Positions 35,980 to 44,769 of a stretch of DNA of 64,000 nucleotides are shown in pieces (within the stretch, counting starts at the first letter, position 1; every line of letters starts with the position of its first letter). A program made the position numbers and the translations under genes. Below the pieces are notes generated by a model. It did no database searches. It was not told the origin of the DNA and saw only the letters and a program-made list of their open reading frames with translations. The DNA is from Devosia sp. Root436 (GTDB lineage: Bacteria; Pseudomonadota; Alphaproteobacteria; Rhizobiales; Devosiaceae), in NCBI RefSeq assembly GCF_001426345.1, contig NZ_LMEM01000001.1, positions 97,700 to 161,699 of the forward strand, written 5' to 3'.

Positions 35980-37998
35980 ATGCGGATCGGAGTAGAGGTG
36001 GGCGGTACGTTCACCGACCTGGTGGCCTTGTCCCCGGAGGGATTGCGTTCCCTCAAGGTCAGCTCGACCCCGGCAATGCCCGAGCAGGGCGTGCTGGATG
36101 CGCTGGATGCGCTTGGTGGTGGCGAAGCCGGGGCCGACACGATCGTCCATGGCTCGACGGTGGCAACCAATGCGCTACTGGAGCGCCGCGGAGCGCCGAC
36201 TATCCTCGTCGTGACCGAGGGCTTCCGCGATCTGCTGGAGCTGCAGCGCGAGGTAAAGACGCGCAACTACGATCTTCGCTATCGGCGCACTGAACCGCTC
36301 GTCCCGCGCAACCGTGTGGTCGAAATCGGCGGCCGGATCGATGCCGAAGGGGTGGAGGTCGAGCCATTCGACAAGGCCGCCGTGCGTGAGTCGCTCGAAG
36401 CGATGCTGAACCAGAATCCCGAGGCAACGCTGGCCGTCTGCCTGCTGCATTCCTACCGAAATGCCACCCATGAACGCTGGGTGCGCGATATTGCGCTCGA
36501 CCTGCGGCCGGACCTGCTGGTGTCGCTTTCATCGGACGTGATGCCGGAATTCCGCGAGTATGAGCGCGCCAGCACCACGACGATGAATGCCTATCTGGCG
36601 CCCGTGGTGGAGGGCTATCTCAACCGGCTGGACGAACACCTGCGCCGTCGCGCTTTTGGTGGCCGTTTCTACATCATGCAGTCCAATGGCGGCATGTTGC
36701 CGGCCGAGCGCAGCGGCAGCCATGCCGTCCGCACCGTCTTGTCCGGGCCTGCGGCCGGGGTCATGGGGGCGGTTCGCATGGCTGCGCTCTCGGGCCACAA
36801 CAGCATCATCACGCTCGACATGGGCGGCACCAGCACCGACATCAGCCTGATCGACGATGCCACGCCAACCGACACGACCAGCAAGCTGATCGACAGGTTG
36901 CCCATCCTGACGCCCATGCTGGACATTGCCACCATCGGGGCAGGAGGCGGCAGCATCGCCTGGATCGATGATACCGGCATGCTCAATGTCGGCCCGCGCA
37001 GCGCAGGCGCGCAGCCAGGCCCGGCTTGCTATGGACGCGGCGGGACCGAGCCCACTTTAACCGATGCGTTCGTGGTCATGGGAATCCTTCGCCCCAATCG
37101 CTTCCTGGGCGGGCGCATGGCGCTGGATGTGGCGGCGGCAGAGCGTGCGGTTGGCAGCTTGGGCGCCCGGCTTGGCCTGGGGTTGCAGCGCGCCGCCGCG
37201 AGCATTCTCCGGGTGGCGGTAGCGAACATGCTGCATGCGACGCGCGAAGTGTCCATCGAGCGCGGATATGATCCGCGCGACTACGTGGTTGCCGCCTTTG
37301 GTGGCGCCGGCCCGCTGGCGGCCACGGTGCTCGCCGATGAATTGGGGGCGAACACGGTCTTCGTGCCTTCCAATCCCGGTGTCATGTCTGCGCTGGGCCT
37401 GCTGCTCTCGGATTTCCGGCGCGACTATGTGGCGACGGGTATGTCCGATGCCGCCATGCTGAGTGCCGGGGCGATCAGGGCGGCGTTGGCCGGGCTCGAG
37501 GCGGAAGCGCGCACCGATATTGAACGGATGCGTCCGGAGGGTGACGCTCGTTTCCATTTCTCTGCCGACCTCCGCTATGCGGGCCAGGGCTATGAATTGT
37601 CGGTGCCGATCCGGCTCAGCGACGAAGACCCGGCGCGCACGATGGTCGATGCGTTCCACGAATTGCACCAGCTCCGGTTCGGCCATTCCTACCCAAATGC
37701 CCGGGTGCGCCTGGTCAACTACCGCCTGCGGCTGGTGGTCGCGCGGCCCCTGCCGACGGATGCCCTTCGTGTCGCCCGCAATCGCCCTGATCGCCAGGAC
37801 CAGCAGGGCGATATCTGGATCGATGGCACCAAGCAGCCCTGCACATTCCTGTTGCGCGAAACACTGGCCGCGGGCGTCACGGCCGCGGGGCCCGTGGTGG
37901 TCGAAGAGGATTCCGCCTCGACCTTCGTCCCTGCAGGCTGGCGCCTGCGCATTGACGAACATGGCGGGATGAATATCGAAAGGCAGGTCGCAGCATGA
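35980..37998 (+). CDS. hyuA: Hydantoinase/oxoprolinase subunit A
   Basis: This 672-residue protein of the HyuA family has an actin-like ATPase fold starting RIGVEVGGTFTDLVAL. It has STVATNALLERRGAPT near residue 60, a central MGGTSTDISLI and a GAGGGSIAWID loop near residue 330. HyuA with HyuB opens cyclic amides (hydantoins, 5-oxoproline) using ATP; ketone carboxylases share the fold. The ATG has GAGGAGGA six bases upstream. It heads the plus arm and overlaps hyuB by four bases. Confidence 0.92.
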   Translation: MRIGVEVGGTFTDLVALSPEGLRSLKVSSTPAMPEQGVLDALDALGGGEAGADTIVHGSTVATNALLERRGAPTILVVTEGFRDLLELQREVKTRNYDLRYRRTEPLVPRNRVVEIGGRIDAEGVEVEPFDKAAVRESLEAMLNQNPEATLAVCLLHSYRNATHERWVRDIALDLRPDLLVSLSSDVMPEFREYERASTTTMNAYLAPVVEGYLNRLDEHLRRRAFGGRFYIMQSNGGMLPAERSGSHAVRTVLSGPAAGVMGAVRMAALSGHNSIITLDMGGTSTDISLIDDATPTDTTSKLIDRLPILTPMLDIATIGAGGGSIAWIDDTGMLNVGPRSAGAQPGPACYGRGGTEPTLTDAFVVMGILRPNRFLGGRMALDVAAAERAVGSLGARLGLGLQRAAASILRVAVANMLHATREVSIERGYDPRDYVVAAFGGAGPLAATVLADELGANTVFVPSNPGVMSALGLLLSDFRRDYVATGMSDAAMLSAGAIRAALAGLEAEARTDIERMRPEGDARFHFSADLRYAGQGYELSVPIRLSDEDPARTMVDAFHELHQLRFGHSYPNARVRLVNYRLRLVVARPLPTDALRVARNRPDRQDQQGDIWIDGTKQPCTFLLRETLAAGVTAAGPVVVEEDSASTFVPAGWRLRIDEHGGMNIERQVAA

Positions 37999-39710
37999 GC
38001 GCCGTTTCCATGAATGCCGGACAGCAGAACGGGCACGCCGTCGACCCGGTGACCTTCCAGATCGTCAATGGCGCGCTGATCGCCGCGACCCGGGCCATGG
38101 CGTTGATCCTGCGCCGCTCGGCCTATTCGACGATGATCCGCGAGACACAGGATTTCTCGACGGCGATTCTCGATACCCAGGGCAACCTGGCAGCACAGTC
38201 GGAAGCCATTCCACTGCATCTCAACTCCCTGGGCTATGCACTCGGCCATTGCCTGAGCGCCATACCGGCGGATTCGCTGGCGGCCGACGACATGATGCTG
38301 GTCAACGACCCCTATCACGGGGGACAGCACCTGCCCGACATCCAGGTCTTCGCGCCGGTATTCTATCGCGGCAAGCTCGTGGCCTATCTCGGCAACCTCG
38401 CGCATCACACCGATATCAGCGGCGGACTCGGTTCCCTGAATCCCACTGCGACGGACGTGTTCCAGGAAGGCCTGCGCATACCGCCGATCAAGATTCGCGT
38501 TCCCGACGACCTGCTCGGTGGTCCGGTGCACGGACTGCTCAGCGCTAATAGCCGCCTGCCGGCAAACCTGATTGGTGATCTCAATGCCCAGGTTGCGGCC
38601 AATCGCACCGGCCAGGAACGGCTGGTCGAATTGATGGACAAGTATGGCCTGGAAACCGTACTGGCCTGCATGGCAATGGCCCAGGACCTGGGCGAGCAAA
38701 AGATGCGGCAGGCCATCGAGCAGGTGCCCGCTGGCATATATACCGGCGAGGATTTTCTCGACGGCGACGGCTTCGATACGGTTCCCATGCGCATCGCCGT
38801 CACGGTGACAGTCAGCAGCTCGACCATCGATGTCGATTTCACCGGCACTGATGCCCAGGCGCGCGGCTATGTGAATTCGCCCATGGCCTCAACGATCTCG
38901 GCTACCCTTACCGCAATTCGGGCCGTGCTGGGTGAGCCTGAAATGCAGACCAATGGCGGAACGTTCCGCCCGATCACTATCAATGCCCCCAAGGGCACGC
39001 TGCTCAATCCAAACTATCCCGCCCCTGTGCGGCTGCGCATGAACTCGTCTGGGCGAGCCTATGGTGCCGTATTGCAGGCCCTCGGCAAGGCCGTCCCCAG
39101 CCGGGCCGCGGCATCGGGCTTCGATACGACAACCTGCGTGAATCTCGGCATTCTCACTGAGGCAGGCTATCGCATCTACATGGAGCCCCTGCGGGGCGGC
39201 CTGGGCGGGGCGCATGGGCGCGACGGAGCCGACGCCATCAGCCAACTGCTGAGCAATTCGGCGAATACACCGGTGGAATCGGCCGAGTCCGACTACGACT
39301 ATTTCCGCATCGTACGCTACGAGCTGCGGCCCGATAGCGGCGGGGCCGGCGAATTCCAGGGCGGCCTTGGCTGCGTTCGGGAATTCGAGATCGTTCGTGA
39401 CGGAGTCCAGGTCGTGTTCTCGTCCGACCGCGCCAACAACAAGCCCTGGGGCATCATGGGCGGTGCGCCGGGCACAATCGGCTCGGTCAAGGTCATCAGC
39501 AAAGGCAAGACCCTGCAACTGCCGGCGAATGGCGGCTCCGCCTCGCTCAATCGTGGCGATCGCCTGCGTGTCGAAACCGGCGGGGGTGGTGGTATCGGCG
39601 ACCCGGCCACCCGCGACCCGGACCTGGTGGCACGCGATCTGAGTCTTGGACGGATCACTCCCGAATTCGCCGAAAAGCACTACGGCAAGAGCCACTCGGA
39701 TCGAGGATGA
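37995..39710 (+). CDS. hyuB: Hydantoinase/oxoprolinase subunit B
   Basis: This 571-residue HyuB-family protein has DPVTFQIVNGALIAATRAMALIL at its start, MMLVNDPYHGGQHLPDIQ near residue 98, GNLAHHTDISGG near residue 133 and a glycine-rich end TGGGGGIGDPATRDP. Length fits hydantoinase B rather than the longer acetone carboxylase alpha chain. It is the partner of HyuA, translationally coupled through ATGA. The real substrate could be any lactam-like or amide ring compound. Confidence 0.92.
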   Translation: MSAVSMNAGQQNGHAVDPVTFQIVNGALIAATRAMALILRRSAYSTMIRETQDFSTAILDTQGNLAAQSEAIPLHLNSLGYALGHCLSAIPADSLAADDMMLVNDPYHGGQHLPDIQVFAPVFYRGKLVAYLGNLAHHTDISGGLGSLNPTATDVFQEGLRIPPIKIRVPDDLLGGPVHGLLSANSRLPANLIGDLNAQVAANRTGQERLVELMDKYGLETVLACMAMAQDLGEQKMRQAIEQVPAGIYTGEDFLDGDGFDTVPMRIAVTVTVSSSTIDVDFTGTDAQARGYVNSPMASTISATLTAIRAVLGEPEMQTNGGTFRPITINAPKGTLLNPNYPAPVRLRMNSSGRAYGAVLQALGKAVPSRAAASGFDTTTCVNLGILTEAGYRIYMEPLRGGLGGAHGRDGADAISQLLSNSANTPVESAESDYDYFRIVRYELRPDSGGAGEFQGGLGCVREFEIVRDGVQVVFSSDRANNKPWGIMGGAPGTIGSVKVISKGKTLQLPANGGSASLNRGDRLRVETGGGGGIGDPATRDPDLVARDLSLGRITPEFAEKHYGKSHSDRG

Positions 39711-39717
39711 CATTACA

Positions 39718-40056
39718 ATGAGCGATCCGGGCCTTGAACGACGCAGAACGGTGCAGTCCGTCGCCCCCGAGCTGGCCCGCATCACCGAAACGGTGCTGTT
39801 CGGGCAAGTCTGGGAGCGGCCGGGACTGAGCAAGCGCGATCGCAGCCTGATCACGCTGGCCTGTCTGATGTCCACGGGACGTTGGGACCAGTTCGGCGTG
39901 CATCTGGCGCGCGGGCTCGACAACGGCGTGACGCGTGTGGAAATCAGTGAATTGATCACCCACCTCGCCTTCTATGCCGGTTGGCCCTCAGCCACCTCGG
40001 CGGCGCAGGTCGCGGCCGGCGTGCTTCCCCCCGAACAAGGCGGACCGGCCCAATGA
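39718..40056 (+). CDS. Carboxymuconolactone decarboxylase-like protein
   Basis: This 112-residue single-domain protein shows KRDRSLITLACLMSTGRWDQF, HLARGLDNGVTRVEISELITH and FYAGWPSATSA, the CMD pattern. It lacks the CxxC pair of AhpD-type peroxidases, so a lactone decarboxylase or related role fits better. The ATG begins seven bases after the hyuB stop; longer in-frame starts run into hyuB. It overlaps the next dehydrogenase by four bases. The actual substrate is unknown. Confidence 0.82.
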   Translation: MSDPGLERRRTVQSVAPELARITETVLFGQVWERPGLSKRDRSLITLACLMSTGRWDQFGVHLARGLDNGVTRVEISELITHLAFYAGWPSATSAAQVAAGVLPPEQGGPAQ

Positions 40057-40985
40057 TGCGTGTGGCCTTCATCGGACTGGGCCGTATGGGCGCGCCGATG
40101 GCCACACGGCTGAGCGGGGCGTGCAGCCTGGTCGTCAATGACCTCGATGCGGCGCGCGCCACCCCCCTGCTTTCGGCAGGCGCCAGTTGGGCCGATACGC
40201 CCGCTCTCGCCGCCGCCGGGGCCGATATCGTTTTCAGTTCACTGCCCGGCCCGACGGAGAGCAATGCTCTTGCAGTAGCGCCAGATGGCATTCTCTCGAC
40301 CTTGCGCCCCGGCAGCGCCTGGTTCGATTTCACCACCAGTTCGCCGGCCATGGTGCGTCAGGTGCATGCCCTCGCGGCAGCACGCGGGGTGACCATGCTG
40401 GACGCGCCGGTCAGCGGGGGCCCCGGGGGCGCAGCGAGTGGCAAGCTCACCATCTGGGTCAGCGGCGACGAGGCTGCACTGGAACCCGCCCGCCCTCTGC
40501 TGGATACCATTGCCGACCAGCTGATGCATCTGGGTGAGGTCGGCCAGGCCACGATCGCCAAGCTGGCGCACAATTATTGCGCCTATGGCATTAACCGCCT
40601 CGTCGCCGAAATCTTCTCCGCCAGCATCAAGGCGGGTGCCGAGCCGTCGATGCTCTGGCACGCCCTGCGCCGCGGCGCGGTCGGACGCCGCCGAACCTTC
40701 GACGCGCTGGGCGATCATTTCCTTTCAGCCAATTACGTTCCCCCCGCATTTTCGCTGGCCCTGGCCCGAAAGGATATTGCCCTGGCCCGGGACATGGGAC
40801 GCGACGCGGGGGTCACCATGAAGATCGCTGATCTTGTTCTCGAAAATATGGACGACGCCATCGCGCGAGGCTGGGGCGACCGGGACTCCCGCGCACCCAT
40901 GGCCCTGCTGCTCGAACAGGCAGGCGTCCGCATCGCACTCGGTGCCGACCTGATCGCAAGGGAGTTGCAACGGGCCGACGACTGA
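40053..40985 (+). CDS. 3-hydroxyisobutyrate dehydrogenase-family NAD(P) oxidoreductase
   Basis: This 310-residue beta-hydroxyacid dehydrogenase has the Rossmann motif FIGLGRMGAPMA at residues 6-17. The substrate-binding loop DAPVSGGPGGA lies near residue 120, and the catalytic lysine is in AKLAHNYCAYG near residue 170. Such enzymes oxidise 3-hydroxyacids to semialdehydes or reduce the reverse way. It pairs logically with the aldehyde dehydrogenase at the end of the operon. Two adjacent ATGs are possible; the first overlaps the previous stop (ATGATG). Confidence 0.9.
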   Translation: MMRVAFIGLGRMGAPMATRLSGACSLVVNDLDAARATPLLSAGASWADTPALAAAGADIVFSSLPGPTESNALAVAPDGILSTLRPGSAWFDFTTSSPAMVRQVHALAAARGVTMLDAPVSGGPGGAASGKLTIWVSGDEAALEPARPLLDTIADQLMHLGEVGQATIAKLAHNYCAYGINRLVAEIFSASIKAGAEPSMLWHALRRGAVGRRRTFDALGDHFLSANYVPPAFSLALARKDIALARDMGRDAGVTMKIADLVLENMDDAIARGWGDRDSRAPMALLLEQAGVRIALGADLIARELQRADD

Positions 40986-41040
40986 GCACTAACGCCGCCG
41001 ACGGAGGAGTGGCGCAATGCTTTACAAGGAGGAGACGAAG

Positions 41041-42060
41041 ATGACACTTACATTCAACAGACGGTCTGCCCTGGCCCTAGGGCTGTGCCTCGTCGCAACC
41101 GGTGCTTTTGCACAGGAAGCGCCGCCGGCGCCTGCCAATCCGGTATCGGTGCAGATCGGTGGCGCCGGTGTCGGCCAGTTCGGTTACTTCACCGCGACGG
41201 GTTGGGCCAATGCCGTTGCGCATGTGCCCGGCTATCAGGCCACGCCCGTCGCTACTTCGGGCTTCGTCGAGAATGCCCAGCTGCTGGCCCAGGGTTCGAT
41301 AGAATTCGGCTGGGTCGCCGGCCGGACGTTCGACCAGACTGCGCTGGGTGACGACAAAATCCTTACCCAGGACGAGCTGCCCAAGTTCCGCGCCCTGTTC
41401 TCGCTCCCCGCCGGAGCCAACCACATCGTCGTGCCGCAAACCTCGTCCATCCATCAGCTTTCCGACCTCGCCGGCAAGAAGATCTCCGGCTTTGGCCGTG
41501 GTTCGGGTGGCTGGGACTATGTGACCGACGTGCTGGGCGCCGTGGGCATCGATCCCAACGGCTACTCGCAGGAACCGCTCGGGCCATCGGAAGCCATGCA
41601 GGCCCTCAAGGAAGGCACCGTCGACGCCGTCTGGGCGACCGGCAATGCCCCTGCGCCCGTCATCGCCGAATTCGGTGCGACGACGCCGTTCCGTCTGATA
41701 CCGATCCCCGCCGATGTCCTGAGCGATATTTCTGCTTCGCTGCCGAGCTGGCAGTCGGCCACCGTACCGCAGGACATTTATTCCAACATGGAAGCGACTG
41801 AGGGCGACCTGCCGACGGTGCAGCAGACCATGATCGCCGCCACCACGGCGGATATGGACGAGGAGACGGCCTATGCCATGACCTACGCGGTGATGGAAAA
41901 TATCGCCGAGTTCGGGGCGGTGCATCCAGGAGCCAAGTTGCTGAGCCTCGAAACGGCGCTCAACGGCATTTCCATTCCACTTCACCCCGGCGCTGTGAAA
42001 TACTTCCAGGCAAAGGGCGTGGAAATCCCTGAAAACCTGCTTCCACCCGCAGGAAACTGA
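41041..42060 (+). CDS. TAXI-family TRAP transporter solute-binding protein
   Basis: This 339-residue periplasmic protein has a signal peptide with twin arginine-like NRRSALALG and cleavage near AFA-QEA. The mature part has PVSVQIGGAGVGQFGYFTATGWANAV at its start, cut here into the TAXI pattern, and a LAGKKISGFGRGSGGW loop near residue 150. The ATG at 41041 has AAGGAGGAGA upstream; a start 24 bases earlier would misplace the signal. It is followed three bases later by its fused permease. Confidence 0.9.
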   Translation: MTLTFNRRSALALGLCLVATGAFAQEAPPAPANPVSVQIGGAGVGQFGYFTATGWANAVAHVPGYQATPVATSGFVENAQLLAQGSIEFGWVAGRTFDQTALGDDKILTQDELPKFRALFSLPAGANHIVVPQTSSIHQLSDLAGKKISGFGRGSGGWDYVTDVLGAVGIDPNGYSQEPLGPSEAMQALKEGTVDAVWATGNAPAPVIAEFGATTPFRLIPIPADVLSDISASLPSWQSATVPQDIYSNMEATEGDLPTVQQTMIAATTADMDEETAYAMTYAVMENIAEFGAVHPGAKLLSLETALNGISIPLHPGAVKYFQAKGVEIPENLLPPAGN

Positions 42061-42063
42061 CCA

Positions 42064-44007
42064 ATGAGCAGCGCAAGCCAGCACAACACGACGCTATCCG
42101 ATGAAGAAGCCGCCCTCTATGCAGCTTCGCCCGATGCCGCGGCCTCCGAGATCATCCTCAAACACCCGAGCTGGGTCGAGGTGGCGACCACGGTACTCTC
42201 CATCGCATTGGTGGCGTTCCTGCTGTACACCACCCTGTTCGGCCAGCTATCCGCCGATATTCAGCGTGGTATTCCGTTTGCGCTGGTTGCGCTGCTCATT
42301 CTGGCTCGCAAGCCGATCGTGCCCGGTGCCACCTGGCTTCGCCTGATCGATCTGGTCGTGGCTGCCGGCGCGATCTATGCCATCGGGTATGTTGCCGTCT
42401 TTGGCGGGGACATGGCCTCGCGGATCGGTCGGCTTCTGCTTCCGGACGTCATAGCCTGCAGTATCGGCCTGCTGGTGTTGTTCGAGATCGCGCGCCGAAC
42501 CATAGGCATTCTACTGCCCAGCATAGCACTGGCGCTGGCCCTCTACGCCATATTCGGCGCCTATTTCCCCGCGCCATTCAACCACCGTGGCTTTTCGGCC
42601 GGTCGTGTCGCACTGGCCGGCTGGATTGGTAGTGATGGCGTATTCGGCATTGCCTTTGGCGTCATGGTCAGCGTGGTCTTCGTCTATATGCAACTTGCCG
42701 CGCTGATGGAGCATACCGGGGCAGGGCAGGCGTTGCTGCAACTGGCTCGTGTCATCACGGGCGGCGCCCGCTCGGGCCCGGGCCTGACCACGGTGGTCGG
42801 GTCGGCATTGTTCGGCACTGCCTCGGGCAGCGGCGTGGCCGATGTCGCCGCTATCGGACCGGCCAATATCCCGGCGATGAAGCGGGCCGGCTACAAGCCC
42901 GACTTTGCCGCCAGCGTCCAGGCGTTGTCGTCAATAGGGGCGCAGGTCCTGCCGCCGGTCATGGGATCATCCGCCTTCATCATTGCCGAGCTTACCGGCA
43001 CGCCCTATGCACAAATTGCGCTCATGGCGATCATCCCAGCGCTGCTCTATTTCGTTTCCGTCGCGGCGGCCGTTCATTTCCAGGCCGGTCGATTGGGCCT
43101 CAGCGCCGGAAATGATAATCCCGATGCGCGCGTATCCTGGTTCAATGCCGCCCTGGCCCTGGCCCCGCTGGGCTTGCTGATCGTCTTGCTGGTAACCGGG
43201 TCCAGCCCGGCACGGGCGGCGATGTGGGCCATCGCCGCGCTTCTCGTGCTCAGCGCATTCTCTCCCAAGACTCGGATCGGCCCGGCAAAACTGGTCGAGA
43301 TCATCCGCATCGGCAGCATCAACTCTATCCCACTGTGGACCGCCACCGCGGTGATCGGCATGATCGTCGCGGCCGTAGGATTGACCGGCGTCGCAAACCT
43401 GATCAGCGGCATGGTGATCGGCCTGTCGCAAAGCTCCCTGCTGCTGGCACTGATCGTGACCACGCTGGCCTCGATCGTCCTTGGCACGGCCCTGCCCACC
43501 ATCGCCGCCTATCTGCTGCTGGTCATCATGGTCGCGCCCACGCTGGTCAGCCTGGGCCTGCCGCTCGTGGTCGCGCATTTCTTCGTCTTCTTCTATGGCG
43601 TCACTTCCGACCTGACGCCGCCCACCGCATTGGCGCCGCTGACCGCGTCGGCTATTGCGGGGGGCAATTTCTGGAAGACATGCCTCGTCACCATGCGTAT
43701 CGGATTGCCGATCTTCATCATCCCGTTTGCTTTCGTGTACAATCCGGCACTATTGCTGATGGGCTCGCCGATGGAGATCATCATTTCCGCAGCATTCGCG
43801 ACGATAGGCATTTCGAGTTTCGCCGCGGCCAATGCCGGCTTCTTTATCGGCACCCTGGCCGGGTGGCAGCGTATCGTGCTTTTGGTGGCCGGCCTTGCAA
43901 TGTTGCTTCCCGAGCGTTCCATCGGGGTGGCAGCACTGGTTGCAATCATGGCAATAGCTATTCTGCAATGGCGTACGCGCCCAGGCGGTGGAGTGTCAGC
44001 GGCATGA
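42064..44007 (+). CDS. TRAP transporter fused permease (4TM/12TM)
   Basis: This 647-residue membrane protein combines the small (4TM) and large (12TM) TRAP permease parts, as always with TAXI binding proteins. It has many hydrophobic segments, the conserved GSALFGTASGSGVADVAAIG near residue 256 and FYGVTSDLTPPTALAPLTAS near residue 510. It imports an organic acid using a sodium or proton gradient. Its last bases overlap the GntR gene start (ATGA), tying regulation to transport. Confidence 0.92.
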   Translation: MSSASQHNTTLSDEEAALYAASPDAAASEIILKHPSWVEVATTVLSIALVAFLLYTTLFGQLSADIQRGIPFALVALLILARKPIVPGATWLRLIDLVVAAGAIYAIGYVAVFGGDMASRIGRLLLPDVIACSIGLLVLFEIARRTIGILLPSIALALALYAIFGAYFPAPFNHRGFSAGRVALAGWIGSDGVFGIAFGVMVSVVFVYMQLAALMEHTGAGQALLQLARVITGGARSGPGLTTVVGSALFGTASGSGVADVAAIGPANIPAMKRAGYKPDFAASVQALSSIGAQVLPPVMGSSAFIIAELTGTPYAQIALMAIIPALLYFVSVAAAVHFQAGRLGLSAGNDNPDARVSWFNAALALAPLGLLIVLLVTGSSPARAAMWAIAALLVLSAFSPKTRIGPAKLVEIIRIGSINSIPLWTATAVIGMIVAAVGLTGVANLISGMVIGLSQSSLLLALIVTTLASIVLGTALPTIAAYLLLVIMVAPTLVSLGLPLVVAHFFVFFYGVTSDLTPPTALAPLTASAIAGGNFWKTCLVTMRIGLPIFIIPFAFVYNPALLLMGSPMEIIISAAFATIGISSFAAANAGFFIGTLAGWQRIVLLVAGLAMLLPERSIGVAALVAIMAIAILQWRTRPGGGVSAA

Positions 44008-44732
44008 CGTCAGCGACGAAAGTCCCGGTTGAAGGCGCGGCGATCAGTGCGCCGGAAGAGCTCAAGTCCGGCAGCCTCAACACAAAGATCTACAACGCCA
44101 TCAAGCAGCGCATCCTTTCCAATCGGCTGCGCCCCGGCACCAAGCTGGTGCACGAACAACTGGCAAACGAACTGCGCGTCTCCCGTACACCCGTGCGGGA
44201 GGCCCTGGAGCGCCTCTATTCCGAGGGCTATATCGTCCACATTCTCCGGCGCGGCTTCTTCGTGGCGGAAATTGACGAGACGGAGGCCCGCGAACTCTAC
44301 GAATTGCGCGAAGCGCTCGAAGTATTCGCCCTCCGCAAGGTGTTTGAGACCACCGAGACATGGCCCATGGAGCATATTCGGGCTCTGAACGGGCAGTATC
44401 GCGTTGCGATCGACAGTCTCGGTACGCGGGACCGCATGCTCACCGACCGCGACTTCCACCTGGGGCTGGCCCGTCTTGCGGGCAATGGCCGGGTCGTGGA
44501 CACGCTGGCCAGCATTTTCGACCGGGTCATCCTCAAGCGCCGGGTCGAGGGCTACCTGCCGACCCGTGGTCCGGAGGCCTATAAGGAACATATCGCGCTG
44601 ATCGAGGCACTGGCCGACCACGATGCGGCCAGCAGCGAAGCCATATTGCGCGGCCATATCCGCAGCGCATGGGGCAGGTTGCACGAACACCTTCAGGTGT
44701 TGGCCGATCACGATCCCGATGATCTGGACTGA
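44004..44732 (+). CDS. GntR-family regulator with FCD domain
   Basis: This 242-residue protein has an N-terminal GntR winged helix (HEQLANELRVSRTPVREALE, about residues 50-69) and a C-terminal all-helical FCD domain. The latter has the metal/ligand residues of DRDFHLGLARLAGN, EHIALIEAL and GHIRSAW. It overlaps the TRAP permease by four bases. It is the only regulator in the catabolic block and is a good candidate for binding the GCATGC repeats between the two arms and sensing the imported acid. Confidence 0.92.
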   Translation: MTSATKVPVEGAAISAPEELKSGSLNTKIYNAIKQRILSNRLRPGTKLVHEQLANELRVSRTPVREALERLYSEGYIVHILRRGFFVAEIDETEARELYELREALEVFALRKVFETTETWPMEHIRALNGQYRVAIDSLGTRDRMLTDRDFHLGLARLAGNGRVVDTLASIFDRVILKRRVEGYLPTRGPEAYKEHIALIEALADHDAASSEAILRGHIRSAWGRLHEHLQVLADHDPDDLD

Positions 44733-44769
44733 GCGCGAGCCTGCTGCCGGGCTTCTATGGAATCTAGCG